This document shows positions 35,501-42,482 of a DNA stretch of 64,000 nt, piece after piece. Where the stretch lies: the NCBI GenBank assembly GCA_018001695.1, contig JAGNHN010000008.1:1-64000 (forward strand), read 5' to 3'. The position numbers were made by a program, and so were the translations under genes. Below the pieces are notes generated by a model. That model was given only the letters and a program-made list of their open reading frames with translations, was not told the DNA's origin and ran no database searches. Position 1 is the stretch's first letter. The number at the start of each line of letters is the position of its first letter. The DNA is from Lentimicrobiaceae bacterium. GTDB taxonomy: Bacteria; Bacteroidota; Bacteroidia; Bacteroidales; JAGNHN01.

Positions 35501-37050
35501 GGGTAGCCTTCCAGTGGAGTACAGGTGCAGTCGGATCTCAGATACAGGTATGTCCTCAAGCCACGACGACATATGTAGTGACGGTGACCGGCAGCAACGG
35601 ATGTACGACAACCGGCAGTCGTGAGGTTACGGTACATGCCCTTCCCTTGGTGAATGCGGGACCGGATGGCCAGGTGGTGATAGGAGGGAGCCATACCTTC
35701 AGCCAGGCGACAGCCACGGGATACGGAACACTGCAATACCTGTGGGCGCCGGCCCTGACATTGAACAACAAATTGTTGTTGCGGCCCACGGCCACTCCCG
35801 TTGCCACTACCACCTACACCCTGCATGTGACCGATAGCCGGGGTTGTGTTGCGACGGACCAGGCTGAGGTGGTGGTACTACCGCTAGGCAATACGCTGAG
35901 CGGTCAGGTGGTTTACGACAATGCCCAGCAAACGCCGCTTCCGGGTTTCCAGGTGATCCTGACCTCGCTTGATAGCAAATACAGTGATACGATCCAGACG
36001 GGCGCACAGGGTTTGTTCTTCCTGGCGAATATCCCGGCCGGGACGTATGTGATCAGTGGTACCTCCAGCCAGCAATGGGGCTGGGGCGGTGTGAATGCGA
36101 CAGATGCATTGCTCGCCCTGCGCCACTTTGTGCAGCTTGATCAATTAACTGGTATAAAGCTGCAGGCGGGTGATGTCAACATGGATCATGCAGTCAACAG
36201 TACGGACGGATTGTTGATCGGCCAGCGATTTAGCGGATTGATACAAGGATTCCCTGCAGGCAACTGGATCCTGGAAGCCGATACCTTCGTTCTTGCTGGT
36301 AACCAGCTTCATAGTGGTACCTATAAAGTGCTGTGCGCCGGCGATATGAATGGTAGTTTTACTCCCTTATCCAAAAATGCCGGCGTTACCTTCCTTGGCG
36401 TTGAAGGTGAGCTGGAAGTGGCAACATCAGGATCATTTGAAATACCCCTGGTAATCAATCAGCCAGTACTGACAGGTGCCATCTCCCTGGTGCTGGATCT
36501 TCCTGCTGGCATCGTGCCGGAGGATGTCCGTTTGGGAGTTGATATGAATGGTCACTTGCATTATGCGATACTTGGAAGTCAGGTGCGTATTGCGTGGTTT
36601 GATGTAGACGGAGCACAAGTTTTGCAAGGACAACCATTGTTCTGGCTTAGAATCAGAATGAAGGAGAGTTTCGAATCGACAGGTCCTTACCAGGCATCGC
36701 ATCAGGAAATCGTGGATGAATCTGGCCATATTCTACCTGGAGCAAAGCTATTGCTGCCAGCATTGGTTAACAGGGCAGGGGATTTCCGCATGGAGGTGTT
36801 TCCCAATCCTTTTCAGGATCAAGCCGTATTACATTTCTATTTACCAAAAGCGGGATATATAGATATGGATGTCATGGACGTCCTGGGAGCGCGGGTCTTA
36901 CAAACCTCTTCCGGATATCTTGCTGAGGGCCGGCATCAGATCCAGCTCGATGGTAAAGACTGGCCTTCAGGCATGTACTATGTCCGCATACGTTACAAGT
37001 TGGAAGATCAATTATGGCATAAAACGATCCGGTTGCAACGAATCAGGTAA
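29557..37050 (+). CDS. Giant protein D: multi-domain surface protein with five 97-residue repeats, dockerin/cohesin-like module, T9SS domain
   Basis: 2497 residues with a signal peptide (residues 1-26, ending LKGQ). The head starts with a beta-sandwich (about 30-248) and a choice-of-anchor-like domain with FNFGNQTVNT, then an FN3-like region, another sandwich (about 465-650), a G8-like strand repeat region and an Ig-like domain. Five 97-residue repeats follow (1039-1518), each with a V-C-EG-Q start and conserved GVGCSD and GC..GTGC cysteines. From residue 1520 the Ig-like stalk, CNA-B-like domain (about 2110), dockerin-like EF-hand (GDVNMDHAVNSTDGLL, about 2205), cohesin-like domain and T9SS domain (VFPNPFQDQAVLHF) are colinear with giant protein B. 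No catalytic domain seen. A strong terminator follows the stop. Likely a surface adhesin or scaffold. Confidence 0.87.
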   Translation: MRRLGHKRTWSILLLCGMAVLTLKGQSSIASLGTEITQDFNTLSSGTWTNNSTLTGWYARTTSTASITSYGANTGSTTTAGLYAFGVAGTNPLTDRALGFTATNSYTGNPGSGFVGWRLLNNTGGTIDTLTVTWSGEQWRRNNNPTAQSMTLSYQTGSTVTDLISGTWTTTTSLFTSPITGNGTAVLDGNAPANRTGGITIKLVVSLPAGHEIMLRWVDPNDSGEDHHMAIDDVRVVATAAGASPVITVDTSFNFGNQTVNTTSAIRQYPVSGSNLVQGIGVKAPDGFQVALSAGGAYSDSITLPAGGGTVYLRFAPVAVAAYSGQIIHSSSGASDKLVAVSGTGTAPDNPVTFTTTANGSYQIDLTASANTNGNDILVAFNSTNSFGTPSGNYTAGNAISGGGTVHYAGNAAGLTPHSGLSPSQTVYYKAWSVDASGFYSSGTEANASTDALPPSGPLPVMLAGWDFNGLTSYGPSPFNPTFLHSDVAAIGLTRGSGVGTTGSAALNAWGGVAWNVADAAAAISGGKFTTFSLSAKPGYRISLSSIDPYNIRRSSTGASTGQWQYSLDGIQYTDLGSEITWGSVTSATGNPQTAIDLTSLSTMQRVENGTSIHFRLLSYGASASTGTWYLNQFQADEDLVLMGHAEPIPDTSIFTGTGSWSDTAHWSNGIPGSVTHVIMEGSATLDHRAWIRSIAFATGGVLTINAGDTLFVSGDWHTADFTFGSLVVGPGKVCFSGNAVQNVGGVGPAIFDNLVVDNMMGVQLGTHAIVYETLDLRAGKIITNTYEVTLGIQADLVNCSSATYVQGTLNRAVPLGNPTLNYCIGDSSAYAPVSLSFTGVTVSGTVAVSTIGMDHPNIGGSGLDTQKTANRYWQMNDHYGIGFASYNATFFYGSNDLDAGAQPLHFQLKKWNGASWNATTLGTRTATSIEITNETSFSDFQAGEACVNPEVPVLNAPQTSLCTGGSVLIQVQSGQLNSAAQWVWYADSCGGTPLGTGTSLSITPGATTTYFVRGEGGCAANGVCGQLTIQVFAQPAGPSLLSKTPDLPGICQGQQVSALFNAGTGGVGCSDAYRFSVNNGVSWADYAPGNLINTSNATIILIQGRRAGCTNGSGCTGTTYATLATWTAYNQPSAPSVVSKSPNLTAVCEGQDVSATLSAGTGGIGCTDTFRVTINNGLNWATYTSGSTINTNGGTMVIIQGMRHQCDAQTGCTGTAWVNLAQWSINAHPTRPALSVKSPDLMDVCEGQGVSATFLPGSGGVGCSDSFRYSVDSGASWNPYTPGQALPTLGIPSLMIQGGRMGCTTDAGCTPASYTELAFWRVHPQPVGPVLLLKDPDLLVASEGVDVKATFNPGSGGIGCADTFRYSINNGNAWFGYMPGVEINTTGSTVVLIQGARAGCDAGTGCQGTQFTTLASWVVNAPPVAPTLSTKIPDVADVCEFDDLSATFLPGDGGVGCSDTFRFSIDTGQTWQPYTPGQIISVAGPAVVIIEGMRGNCISGIPTAYQTLATWNVYPYTNVGLTLPFSEICQNAAGVKLTGGWPVGGTYSGPGVNNNNFYPALLAPGPYQITYSYRNANNCLSSASDQIQVNPVPAVSLPPMVFCINAGLVNLFSGSPAGGTYSGIYVSMGKFDVSAAGLGQHPVSYSYKDGNGCQVTLNGMVTVVPLPQVSIASAFEICADAPPMLLSGGSPAGGTWSGQGVSAGQFDPSGLIPGVYQLTYTYTDGNGCTDAATTSMTVHALPVADAGPDRVICRDECVQLMATGGVQYLWSTLVPTQGLLVCPPVTMIFAVTVTDAHGCQDTDDVLVTVKPVPDVIQGSQELCPGSCVSLTAPVGVSYAWSHGLGSGSTVQVCPQQTTTYTVTVTNAVQCSKTSSFQVVTLPVPLVNAGPDVSICAGSSVTLTATGGISYQWSGGSPSNTAAITVSPVVTTTYTVTATGGNGCTAQDQVVVNTKPLPVVTVSPATAQVCAGSCVTLTAGGGVAFQWSTGAVGSQIQVCPQATTTYVVTVTGSNGCTTTGSREVTVHALPLVNAGPDGQVVIGGSHTFSQATATGYGTLQYLWAPALTLNNKLLLRPTATPVATTTYTLHVTDSRGCVATDQAEVVVLPLGNTLSGQVVYDNAQQTPLPGFQVILTSLDSKYSDTIQTGAQGLFFLANIPAGTYVISGTSSQQWGWGGVNATDALLALRHFVQLDQLTGIKLQAGDVNMDHAVNSTDGLLIGQRFSGLIQGFPAGNWILEADTFVLAGNQLHSGTYKVLCAGDMNGSFTPLSKNAGVTFLGVEGELEVATSGSFEIPLVINQPVLTGAISLVLDLPAGIVPEDVRLGVDMNGHLHYAILGSQVRIAWFDVDGAQVLQGQPLFWLRIRMKESFESTGPYQASHQEIVDESGHILPGAKLLLPALVNRAGDFRMEVFPNPFQDQAVLHFYLPKAGYIDMDVMDVLGARVLQTSSGYLAEGRHQIQLDGKDWPSGMYYVRIRYKLEDQLWHKTIRLQRIR
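32671..34110 (+). repeat. Five 291-bp repeats inside giant protein D
   Basis: Units start at 32671, 32962, 33253, 33544 and 33835, exactly 291 bp (97 codons) apart; the last is slightly shorter. Shared features are SK(T/S)PDL, VCEGQ, GSGG(V/I)GC, (Y/F)S(I/V)(N/D)(N/S)G..W and IQG.R.GC. Most units carry four cysteines that could form disulfides outside the cell. The fourth unit lacks the first Cys (VASEG) and the fifth lacks the third of them. Confidence 0.9.
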
Positions 37051-37068
37051 TCTGGATGGCAACGGACT

Positions 37069-37107
37069 CGGGCATGACCATGAGTCTGCCCGTGTTCTTT
37101 TTTTTTT
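37069..37107 (+). terminator. Intrinsic terminator after giant protein D
   Basis: CGGGCA (37069-37074) pairs with TGCCCG (37087-37092), extended by GAC/GTC, and is followed by a run of ten T (37098-37107). It closes the four-gene giant-protein block. Confidence 0.85.
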
Positions 37108-37388
37108 ATAAATCAGGTATCAAAACTCCGAATTATCCCTACATTTGTCTGAAGGAAGCCCCTTTAGTTTTATAGCCACCGTAGGAAGGTATTGAAATAG
37201 AATACTGATAATTAACTAACTAATTAATTTACTAATCCAAAGATATCTGAAGAAGAAACCGGTATACTGTTGACAATCCATTACAGCGCCTGGTTGCGCT
37301 ATTCTGTACAACCAAACTGACCGGCTTTTATTGTAAACGATGATTCACCCGTTTTTCTTTAGGTATCTCAAGCCAAACCTTGAGAGCT
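37108..37388. other. Gap between the giant-protein block and the NYN gene
   Basis: With the terminator this makes a 338-bp non-coding stretch, AT-rich in its first half. A small inverted repeat CTCAAG (37367-37372) / CTTGAG (37379-37384) ends just before the NYN start codon and could mask it in the mRNA. No TAnnTTTG element was found. Confidence 0.5.
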
Positions 37389-38339
37389 ATGCATGACAAT
37401 CATTATCAGATGACCCGCATAGGGGTTTTTTATGATGGGAATTTCTTTTTGCATGTCAGCAATTATTATAACTATTCCCATCCACGGCGTACACGAATCA
37501 GCATACAGGGATTACATGAGTTTATCAGGGCTTATCTGGCCAATGACATTGGCACCACACCGCCTTTTTGTCCAATCGTCGATGCGCATTATTTCAGGGG
37601 CAGGTTGAGTGCCGGTGAGGCCAACCAGCGCGGGGATCTGCTTTACTATGAGCGGGCTTTCGATGATATTCTGATGTCACAAGGCGTCACAACGCATTAT
37701 CTTCCGGTGCGGTCGACCAGCAGCAAATGGCAGGACAGGGATATTGATCTCTGGCTTGCGCTGGAGGCATTTGAACAGGCCTTTTACAAGCGGTTTGATG
37801 TGATGGTGCTTATTGCATCCGACAGCGATTTTGTTCCCCTCGTCAGGAAACTCAATACGCTCGGAACCAGGGTAATGGTGCTGGGATGGGATTTCGAATA
37901 CACCGATCAGGAGGGGAGTAAGTACACCACAAAGACATCACATGAATTACTGTCGGAGGTGACCTATCCGGTACCCATGCATGAATTGATCAATGATCCT
38001 GATTCCAAGAACAATCCCATCATCAACAAACTCTTTGTTCCGAGGACCAAGGAAAAGGTCTTCTCCAAGCAAGCGGTGGATATGCCGGACTCCTTTGATG
38101 CATTTGAAGAAGGTTCTTCCGATGAAGATTTCAACGTGGAGCGGATAGAGAGCACGATCAAGACGTTGAAGGAGGGGTATGGTTTCATCAATTTCCCGCC
38201 GAACAACGTTTTCTTTCACTATACCAGCCTCGTCGATTATGATTTCAATGACCTGATGGTAGGGGACAAGGTTCGCTTTCGTATCGAAGCCAAAGAGGAT
38301 GGACGCCTGGTTGGGCGTGATGTCGTAGTGCTGGAATAA
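37389..38339 (+). CDS. NYN-domain (PIN-like) ribonuclease fused to a cold-shock domain
   Basis: The 316-residue product has an N-terminal NYN domain of the LabA/DUF88 type, a PIN-fold metal-dependent RNase. Candidate acidic residues are D16 (GVFYDGNF), D118/D120 (RDIDLWLAL) and D145/D147 (IASDSDF). The C-terminus (about 250-316) is a cold-shock OB fold with both RNA-binding motifs recognisable, GYGFI and VFFHYT. The combination suggests an enzyme that binds and cuts or processes single-stranded RNA in the cytoplasm; the target is unknown. The frame extends three codons upstream to a TTG at 37380, but the ATG at 37389 is preferred; another ATG at 37410 (MTRIGVFYDG) is also possible. The gene stands alone and is convergent with the YfhO-type gene, 45 bp away. 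Confidence 0.83.
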   Translation: MHDNHYQMTRIGVFYDGNFFLHVSNYYNYSHPRRTRISIQGLHEFIRAYLANDIGTTPPFCPIVDAHYFRGRLSAGEANQRGDLLYYERAFDDILMSQGVTTHYLPVRSTSSKWQDRDIDLWLALEAFEQAFYKRFDVMVLIASDSDFVPLVRKLNTLGTRVMVLGWDFEYTDQEGSKYTTKTSHELLSEVTYPVPMHELINDPDSKNNPIINKLFVPRTKEKVFSKQAVDMPDSFDAFEEGSSDEDFNVERIESTIKTLKEGYGFINFPPNNVFFHYTSLVDYDFNDLMVGDKVRFRIEAKEDGRLVGRDVVVLE

Positions 38340-38384
38340 CTTTTCCGGAACCCTACCTGCAAAGTCAGCAGGGCCAGAAAATAT

Positions 38385-41354
38385 TCATTTCAGTCTGTCG
38401 AAGCGTATTTTTTCAAATCTGACTTCCGGATCAGAGGTGTTCCAGAAGTACATCCTCAGGGAATCTGCGCCCTTGGGGATTCTTCTAAGGTCAATGATGA
38501 CCACAGCTGGCGCCATCGTATCATTGCCCATGATTAAATGTTTCAATGGCTCGCGCTGCCAGTGCTGAAGCACTCCCCCTTTTTCTGTTTGCACGACCAG
38601 CCCGGGATCTGCGCCTGGTGATGCCTGAATATTAAAGGATATCTGCAGCTTTTCAGCTGATAATCCTTTCAAATGTTTTGTCCCCCATGCCAGACTGGGA
38701 CTGTAAGGACTTGAAGCGGTCAGCACTGTTGATGGAAGGCTTCCCAGGCTGTCCAGGATATTGTGATGGTTCTTCCGCAGGATGACAGGCCAGGAGGATG
38801 TGGGATTGTCTTCGTGTTTCCCGGCATAGAAATACCAGGCATTACCTGCCTGCTTATCAAGGAAAACAAATGGAAATGATTGCTGTAATATTGCCCTGAC
38901 CTGCGGAAGGATAGGAACATGATGTTGACGGTACAATACATAATCGGCTTCCTGGTATTTCATCAACACTCGGATCAGGTGCAACACATCATTAGGATGA
39001 TGTATTCGAAGCATATGAACAGGAGGGTTCAAGCTTTCCGGTTCCTGCGCAGCGGCGAGATCTGTATTCTCAATAATCAATGATCCTTTGTAAAGGGTTG
39101 AATCCTCTCTGATATGCTGTTTGATAATCTGATAGGTGTCTTCCGCGTGTTTCGTCCGGGATCTTTGTTGTAACTGAAACATAATCAACGCGGTAAGTAA
39201 TGTCAAGGACAGGCCGGCGCCGCATATCTTCCATCGTATTTCTGTTTTGGAAAGCTCCTTGAAATGCAGGTAGATCAGGATAAAGACCAGGGTCACCAGG
39301 ATTATGAAGGCAACCAGGAATGCCAGGTTAATATCCCCTGCATGATAATCCAGATTAATTTTGTGGTTCCCGGCTGGAATATTGACAGCCATCAATGCAC
39401 CGTAGGCTGTGCCTGTTTCAGTAACCTGGTCATCGATACTTACTTTCCACCTGGGGTGTTTCGTCTGAAGGCAGACTAATTGTCCTGCGCTCTCCAATTG
39501 AGCCTCAAATACGATGTGATGTGGTGAAAATGAAACAATCGATAGCATTGAAGATGAGTCAAGCGTATCAATTGCTGCTGTACTTTGTTCGACAAAGGCA
39601 AATGGCCATTGCATGGCCGCCTCGAATGCACCCGACTGCCGGGCATTTCTGATTGCTTTCAGCTCATATGGATTATATCCTTCAGGGGAGGGCATCTTAA
39701 AGAAAAGAGGTGTATTCCGAAATGAGCCAGGAATGAGCGGATGGTAGGCGGCATCGGAAACTTCCTGCATGGGTTGGGTGAGAGAAGGGATTGGGAAGCC
39801 TGAAGGCATGGTTCTTAAGGCCTTATTGCCGGGTTTGATGGGAAGGGGATCAGCAACGGTAGCATAGAAATTCAGTCGTACAGAGAGCCCCATATCAATA
39901 ACCAACAGCAATCCCAGCATCCACAGCCGGCTTCCGCGCTGGCGTTTGTCCAGCATAGTGAATATCGCCAATCCCAGCAAGATGAGAAGCAGGATTCCCT
40001 GAACCCAGATTTTGTCCACTATCTTCCCCTGGCTGAGGAAGCCAGGTAATCCTTCCGGGATCATGCTGATGGTAGGAAAACTCACATGGGGAAGAAGCAA
40101 AACCAACGTGATGAGCAACAGGACTGTAAACACCATGAGCACTGTGACAAAGCGCTTGCGGATTGTCTGATCCTTAAAGATCTGATCGGCCATAACGCCT
40201 GCGGCCATCAGAAAAAACAACAAGGTGAAGATACGCGCTGTGGCCGGAAACCTGAAAAGGCTTAGACCGGGTAACAGGTTGTTTGCCCATTCCCTTAACG
40301 GAAAGGAAGTGGCCATGCTAAGAAGAAGGAAGAACAACCCGGCCAGTAAATAGCCTCCGTTTTTTCGCAAAGCCTCAGGGTGGCTAAGGCTGGCGATCAC
40401 CAGAACCAGTGGAAGAATCCCAAAATACGTGTTCAGGACCGTCGTGTCCTCTTGCCAGAAGTGCAGGTTCTCACTTGTCAGGGCAAAGGGGAACAGCATA
40501 CTGAGCAACCCGGCCGGCGACAGTGACCCAAACAACTGAGTGAGTGTCCCTTCTGTTCCCAATCCCTCTGTCCGGACCAGCATGGGTATCAGTTCAAGCG
40601 CAGAAAGCAGCATCGGCAGGCTGATCAGACACAGGCTGAGCGGCACCAGCAGGATGATGGCCAGTGCGGAAAGCTGTTTTCTCCATGGCTGCCTGTTGTT
40701 TTTGATCCATGTGATCAGAAACACAATGGGCAAAGTATACGCCAAAAGCAGGGAAATTCCGGGGTAACCCCCTGAAATCATCAGGAATAGGACCAATGAT
40801 AGGGAAAGGGACTTGCCCAGGTCAGGTGTTCGGGCAAAACGGAGGGTGAAGGAGAAAGTCCAGGGTAACCAGGCTGCACTGATGATCCATCCGATATGTT
40901 GTGCCTGGCTGATAAAAAACCCTGAAAACATATATGCAACCGACATCATCAAAGCGCCGGACCGCGTTAGCCTGATTGTTCTCCCAAGGTGGAGAAATCC
41001 TGCACCGGCCATAAATACATGTAAGACATATTCGAGGTTCAGGGCTGAGAAGTCGTAGAATCGGAAGAGCATGCCGATGATCCAACTGACCGGATACCAG
41101 GTCCCCGGATCTCCCATTTGTGGGAATCCTGCTTCCATGTATGGATTCCACAATGGTAACTGCCCGTTCTTCAGGCATTCTGTGATGTAAAACTTCCAGG
41201 GAAGATAAATATTGGTTGCATCCCAGCGCATGGATACCAGCATACCTGACAGGGGCCAGAGAGTCACCCCTGCAATGATCGCCAGGATGAGCAGATCAGC
41301 ATAGACCTGGGGGATTTTTCTGATGCTCTGAATGGTATGATGAAGAACTTTCAT
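38385..41354 (-). CDS. YfhO-family GT-C fold membrane protein
   Basis: 989 residues from the chosen start (MKVLHHTIQSIRK). Many hydrophobic segments, about a dozen, occupy the first 530 residues, then a long extracytoplasmic part with two more membrane helices (about 700-760) and a C-terminal soluble region. The early loop RWDATNIYLPWKFY and the pattern LPLWNPYMEAGFP are typical of Bacteroidota YfhO-like proteins. YfhO proteins are GT-C fold enzymes thought to transfer sugars from lipid carriers; in Gram-positives they modify teichoic acid. The acceptor here is unknown. The frame can be extended upstream to a GTG at 41441, but that would run through an intrinsic terminator (41388-41434), so the ATG at 41354 is much more likely. 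Confidence 0.8.
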   Translation of the reverse strand: MKVLHHTIQSIRKIPQVYADLLILAIIAGVTLWPLSGMLVSMRWDATNIYLPWKFYITECLKNGQLPLWNPYMEAGFPQMGDPGTWYPVSWIIGMLFRFYDFSALNLEYVLHVFMAGAGFLHLGRTIRLTRSGALMMSVAYMFSGFFISQAQHIGWIISAAWLPWTFSFTLRFARTPDLGKSLSLSLVLFLMISGGYPGISLLLAYTLPIVFLITWIKNNRQPWRKQLSALAIILLVPLSLCLISLPMLLSALELIPMLVRTEGLGTEGTLTQLFGSLSPAGLLSMLFPFALTSENLHFWQEDTTVLNTYFGILPLVLVIASLSHPEALRKNGGYLLAGLFFLLLSMATSFPLREWANNLLPGLSLFRFPATARIFTLLFFLMAAGVMADQIFKDQTIRKRFVTVLMVFTVLLLITLVLLLPHVSFPTISMIPEGLPGFLSQGKIVDKIWVQGILLLILLGLAIFTMLDKRQRGSRLWMLGLLLVIDMGLSVRLNFYATVADPLPIKPGNKALRTMPSGFPIPSLTQPMQEVSDAAYHPLIPGSFRNTPLFFKMPSPEGYNPYELKAIRNARQSGAFEAAMQWPFAFVEQSTAAIDTLDSSSMLSIVSFSPHHIVFEAQLESAGQLVCLQTKHPRWKVSIDDQVTETGTAYGALMAVNIPAGNHKINLDYHAGDINLAFLVAFIILVTLVFILIYLHFKELSKTEIRWKICGAGLSLTLLTALIMFQLQQRSRTKHAEDTYQIIKQHIREDSTLYKGSLIIENTDLAAAQEPESLNPPVHMLRIHHPNDVLHLIRVLMKYQEADYVLYRQHHVPILPQVRAILQQSFPFVFLDKQAGNAWYFYAGKHEDNPTSSWPVILRKNHHNILDSLGSLPSTVLTASSPYSPSLAWGTKHLKGLSAEKLQISFNIQASPGADPGLVVQTEKGGVLQHWQREPLKHLIMGNDTMAPAVVIIDLRRIPKGADSLRMYFWNTSDPEVRFEKIRFDRLK

Positions 41355-41387
41355 TTCATGCGTAAAAAAGTTCCATTCAAAGGTCAG

Positions 41388-41434
41388 AAAAAAGATGGAC
41401 CCCGCAGCGCGCGCAAGCCATGCAGGGGTCCATC
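41388..41434 (-). terminator. Intrinsic terminator of the OmpA lipoprotein gene
   Basis: On the minus strand GATGGACCCC (41434-41425) pairs with GGGGTCCATC (41403-41394), a perfect 10-bp stem, followed by six U (41393-41388). It separates the lipoprotein gene from the YfhO-type gene and helps to fix the start of the latter. Confidence 0.85.
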
Positions 41435-41461
41435 GCCTCACTATGGTTCAGGTAGAGGTAG

Positions 41462-42277
41462 CTATTCAAAGGTGATTTCCACCCGGCGATTTTTCTGTTT
41501 GTTTTCCTGTGTGTCGTTGGGCGCCACTGGTTTATCAGGTCCTTCGCTCCGGATGATAACCCTGGATGTATCGATGCCATACATAGCGAAGTACCCGGCA
41601 AGGGACTCCGCCCTCATTTTCCCAAGCAGATGGTTCCCATTATAATCTGTATGCCCGGTCAGTACCATTTTGACCTGTGGTTGTTCCTGCATATATTTCT
41701 GAACAGCAGGGATATAATCTTTCAATTCCGCATCATAGGTCATGAGCTTTTCCGCAGCCCAAAAATACACGGTGCGGTCAAAAGCGCCGGCTTGTTTGAT
41801 TTCCTGTTTGCGGAATACAAGGCGGTAACCATCTTGCAGCCTATCTTCAGTGTCGAAGCTGAGGTCCTGCATCACACCCTGGGTACTGATGCGTCCAGGG
41901 TCTACGCCTCTTTCCTGTAGCAAGCCGGCCAGGAAAGTAGCCCTCGCGATGCCCAGGTTTTCAAACCCCTGGATGGTATCTTCCTGTGCACTGTAATATC
42001 CTGAAATATGCAGCATCTCCCCGGGATTTCCAGACAGGTAGGCAACGACAGAATCGAGAATGCTCAGCTCAGATTCGGGAATATTTACACTGTCTTCATT
42101 CTTCTGAATGCTGGGTAACTCACTGAACTGAAAGCGTATGACATCACCGGTGGTGATATATCCTGGCTGATCCAGGTTGACAACCGTTTGTTCCTCTTTC
42201 ATTTCCTGCTTGCAGGATACAACCCACATAAGTGAGAGGCCCAGCATCAGGAAGAGGATGTAGCGTACACCTTTCAT
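41462..42277 (-). CDS. OmpA-family outer-membrane lipoprotein with two OmpA-like halves
   Basis: 271 residues. The start at 42277 gives a lipoprotein signal with lipobox VVSC and the lipidated residue Cys22; an upstream frame from a TTG at 42424 has no such signal. The C-terminal half is a normal OmpA/MotB peptidoglycan-binding domain (about 165-271) with LTGHTDYNGN, a LLGKMRAESLAGYF helix and a basic NKQKNRRVEI end. The N-terminal half (about 45-150) looks like a degenerate copy (LHISGYYSAQED, NLGIARATFLAGLLQERG), suggesting an internal duplication. It probably tethers the outer membrane to peptidoglycan. The regulatory-like gene upstream ends 205 bp away; a strong terminator lies downstream. 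Confidence 0.85.
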   Translation of the reverse strand: MKGVRYILFLMLGLSLMWVVSCKQEMKEEQTVVNLDQPGYITTGDVIRFQFSELPSIQKNEDSVNIPESELSILDSVVAYLSGNPGEMLHISGYYSAQEDTIQGFENLGIARATFLAGLLQERGVDPGRISTQGVMQDLSFDTEDRLQDGYRLVFRKQEIKQAGAFDRTVYFWAAEKLMTYDAELKDYIPAVQKYMQEQPQVKMVLTGHTDYNGNHLLGKMRAESLAGYFAMYGIDTSRVIIRSEGPDKPVAPNDTQENKQKNRRVEITFE

Positions 42278-42482
42278 GACAATTATTTTTTGGGTTGCTA
42301 TTGAGGATCTGTGCACTTCAGGCGCCAATACAGCGTACCGTTGTGCGACACAGCGGCAGGTCGATCCGGGCAACAAACCCTGAATAATCTTATACGCTCG
42401 TTGATGAAAAAGGTTGCTTGTCAAATCCTTGAGGTGCCTTTTTGCCGATCGCAGGCATCAGGCATACGAGGGTGAAAGCGGA

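Noticed and set aside
41355-41441. Upstream extension of the YfhO-type gene to a GTG at 41441
   Set aside because: It would be translated through an intrinsic terminator with a U6 tail that belongs to the upstream gene.
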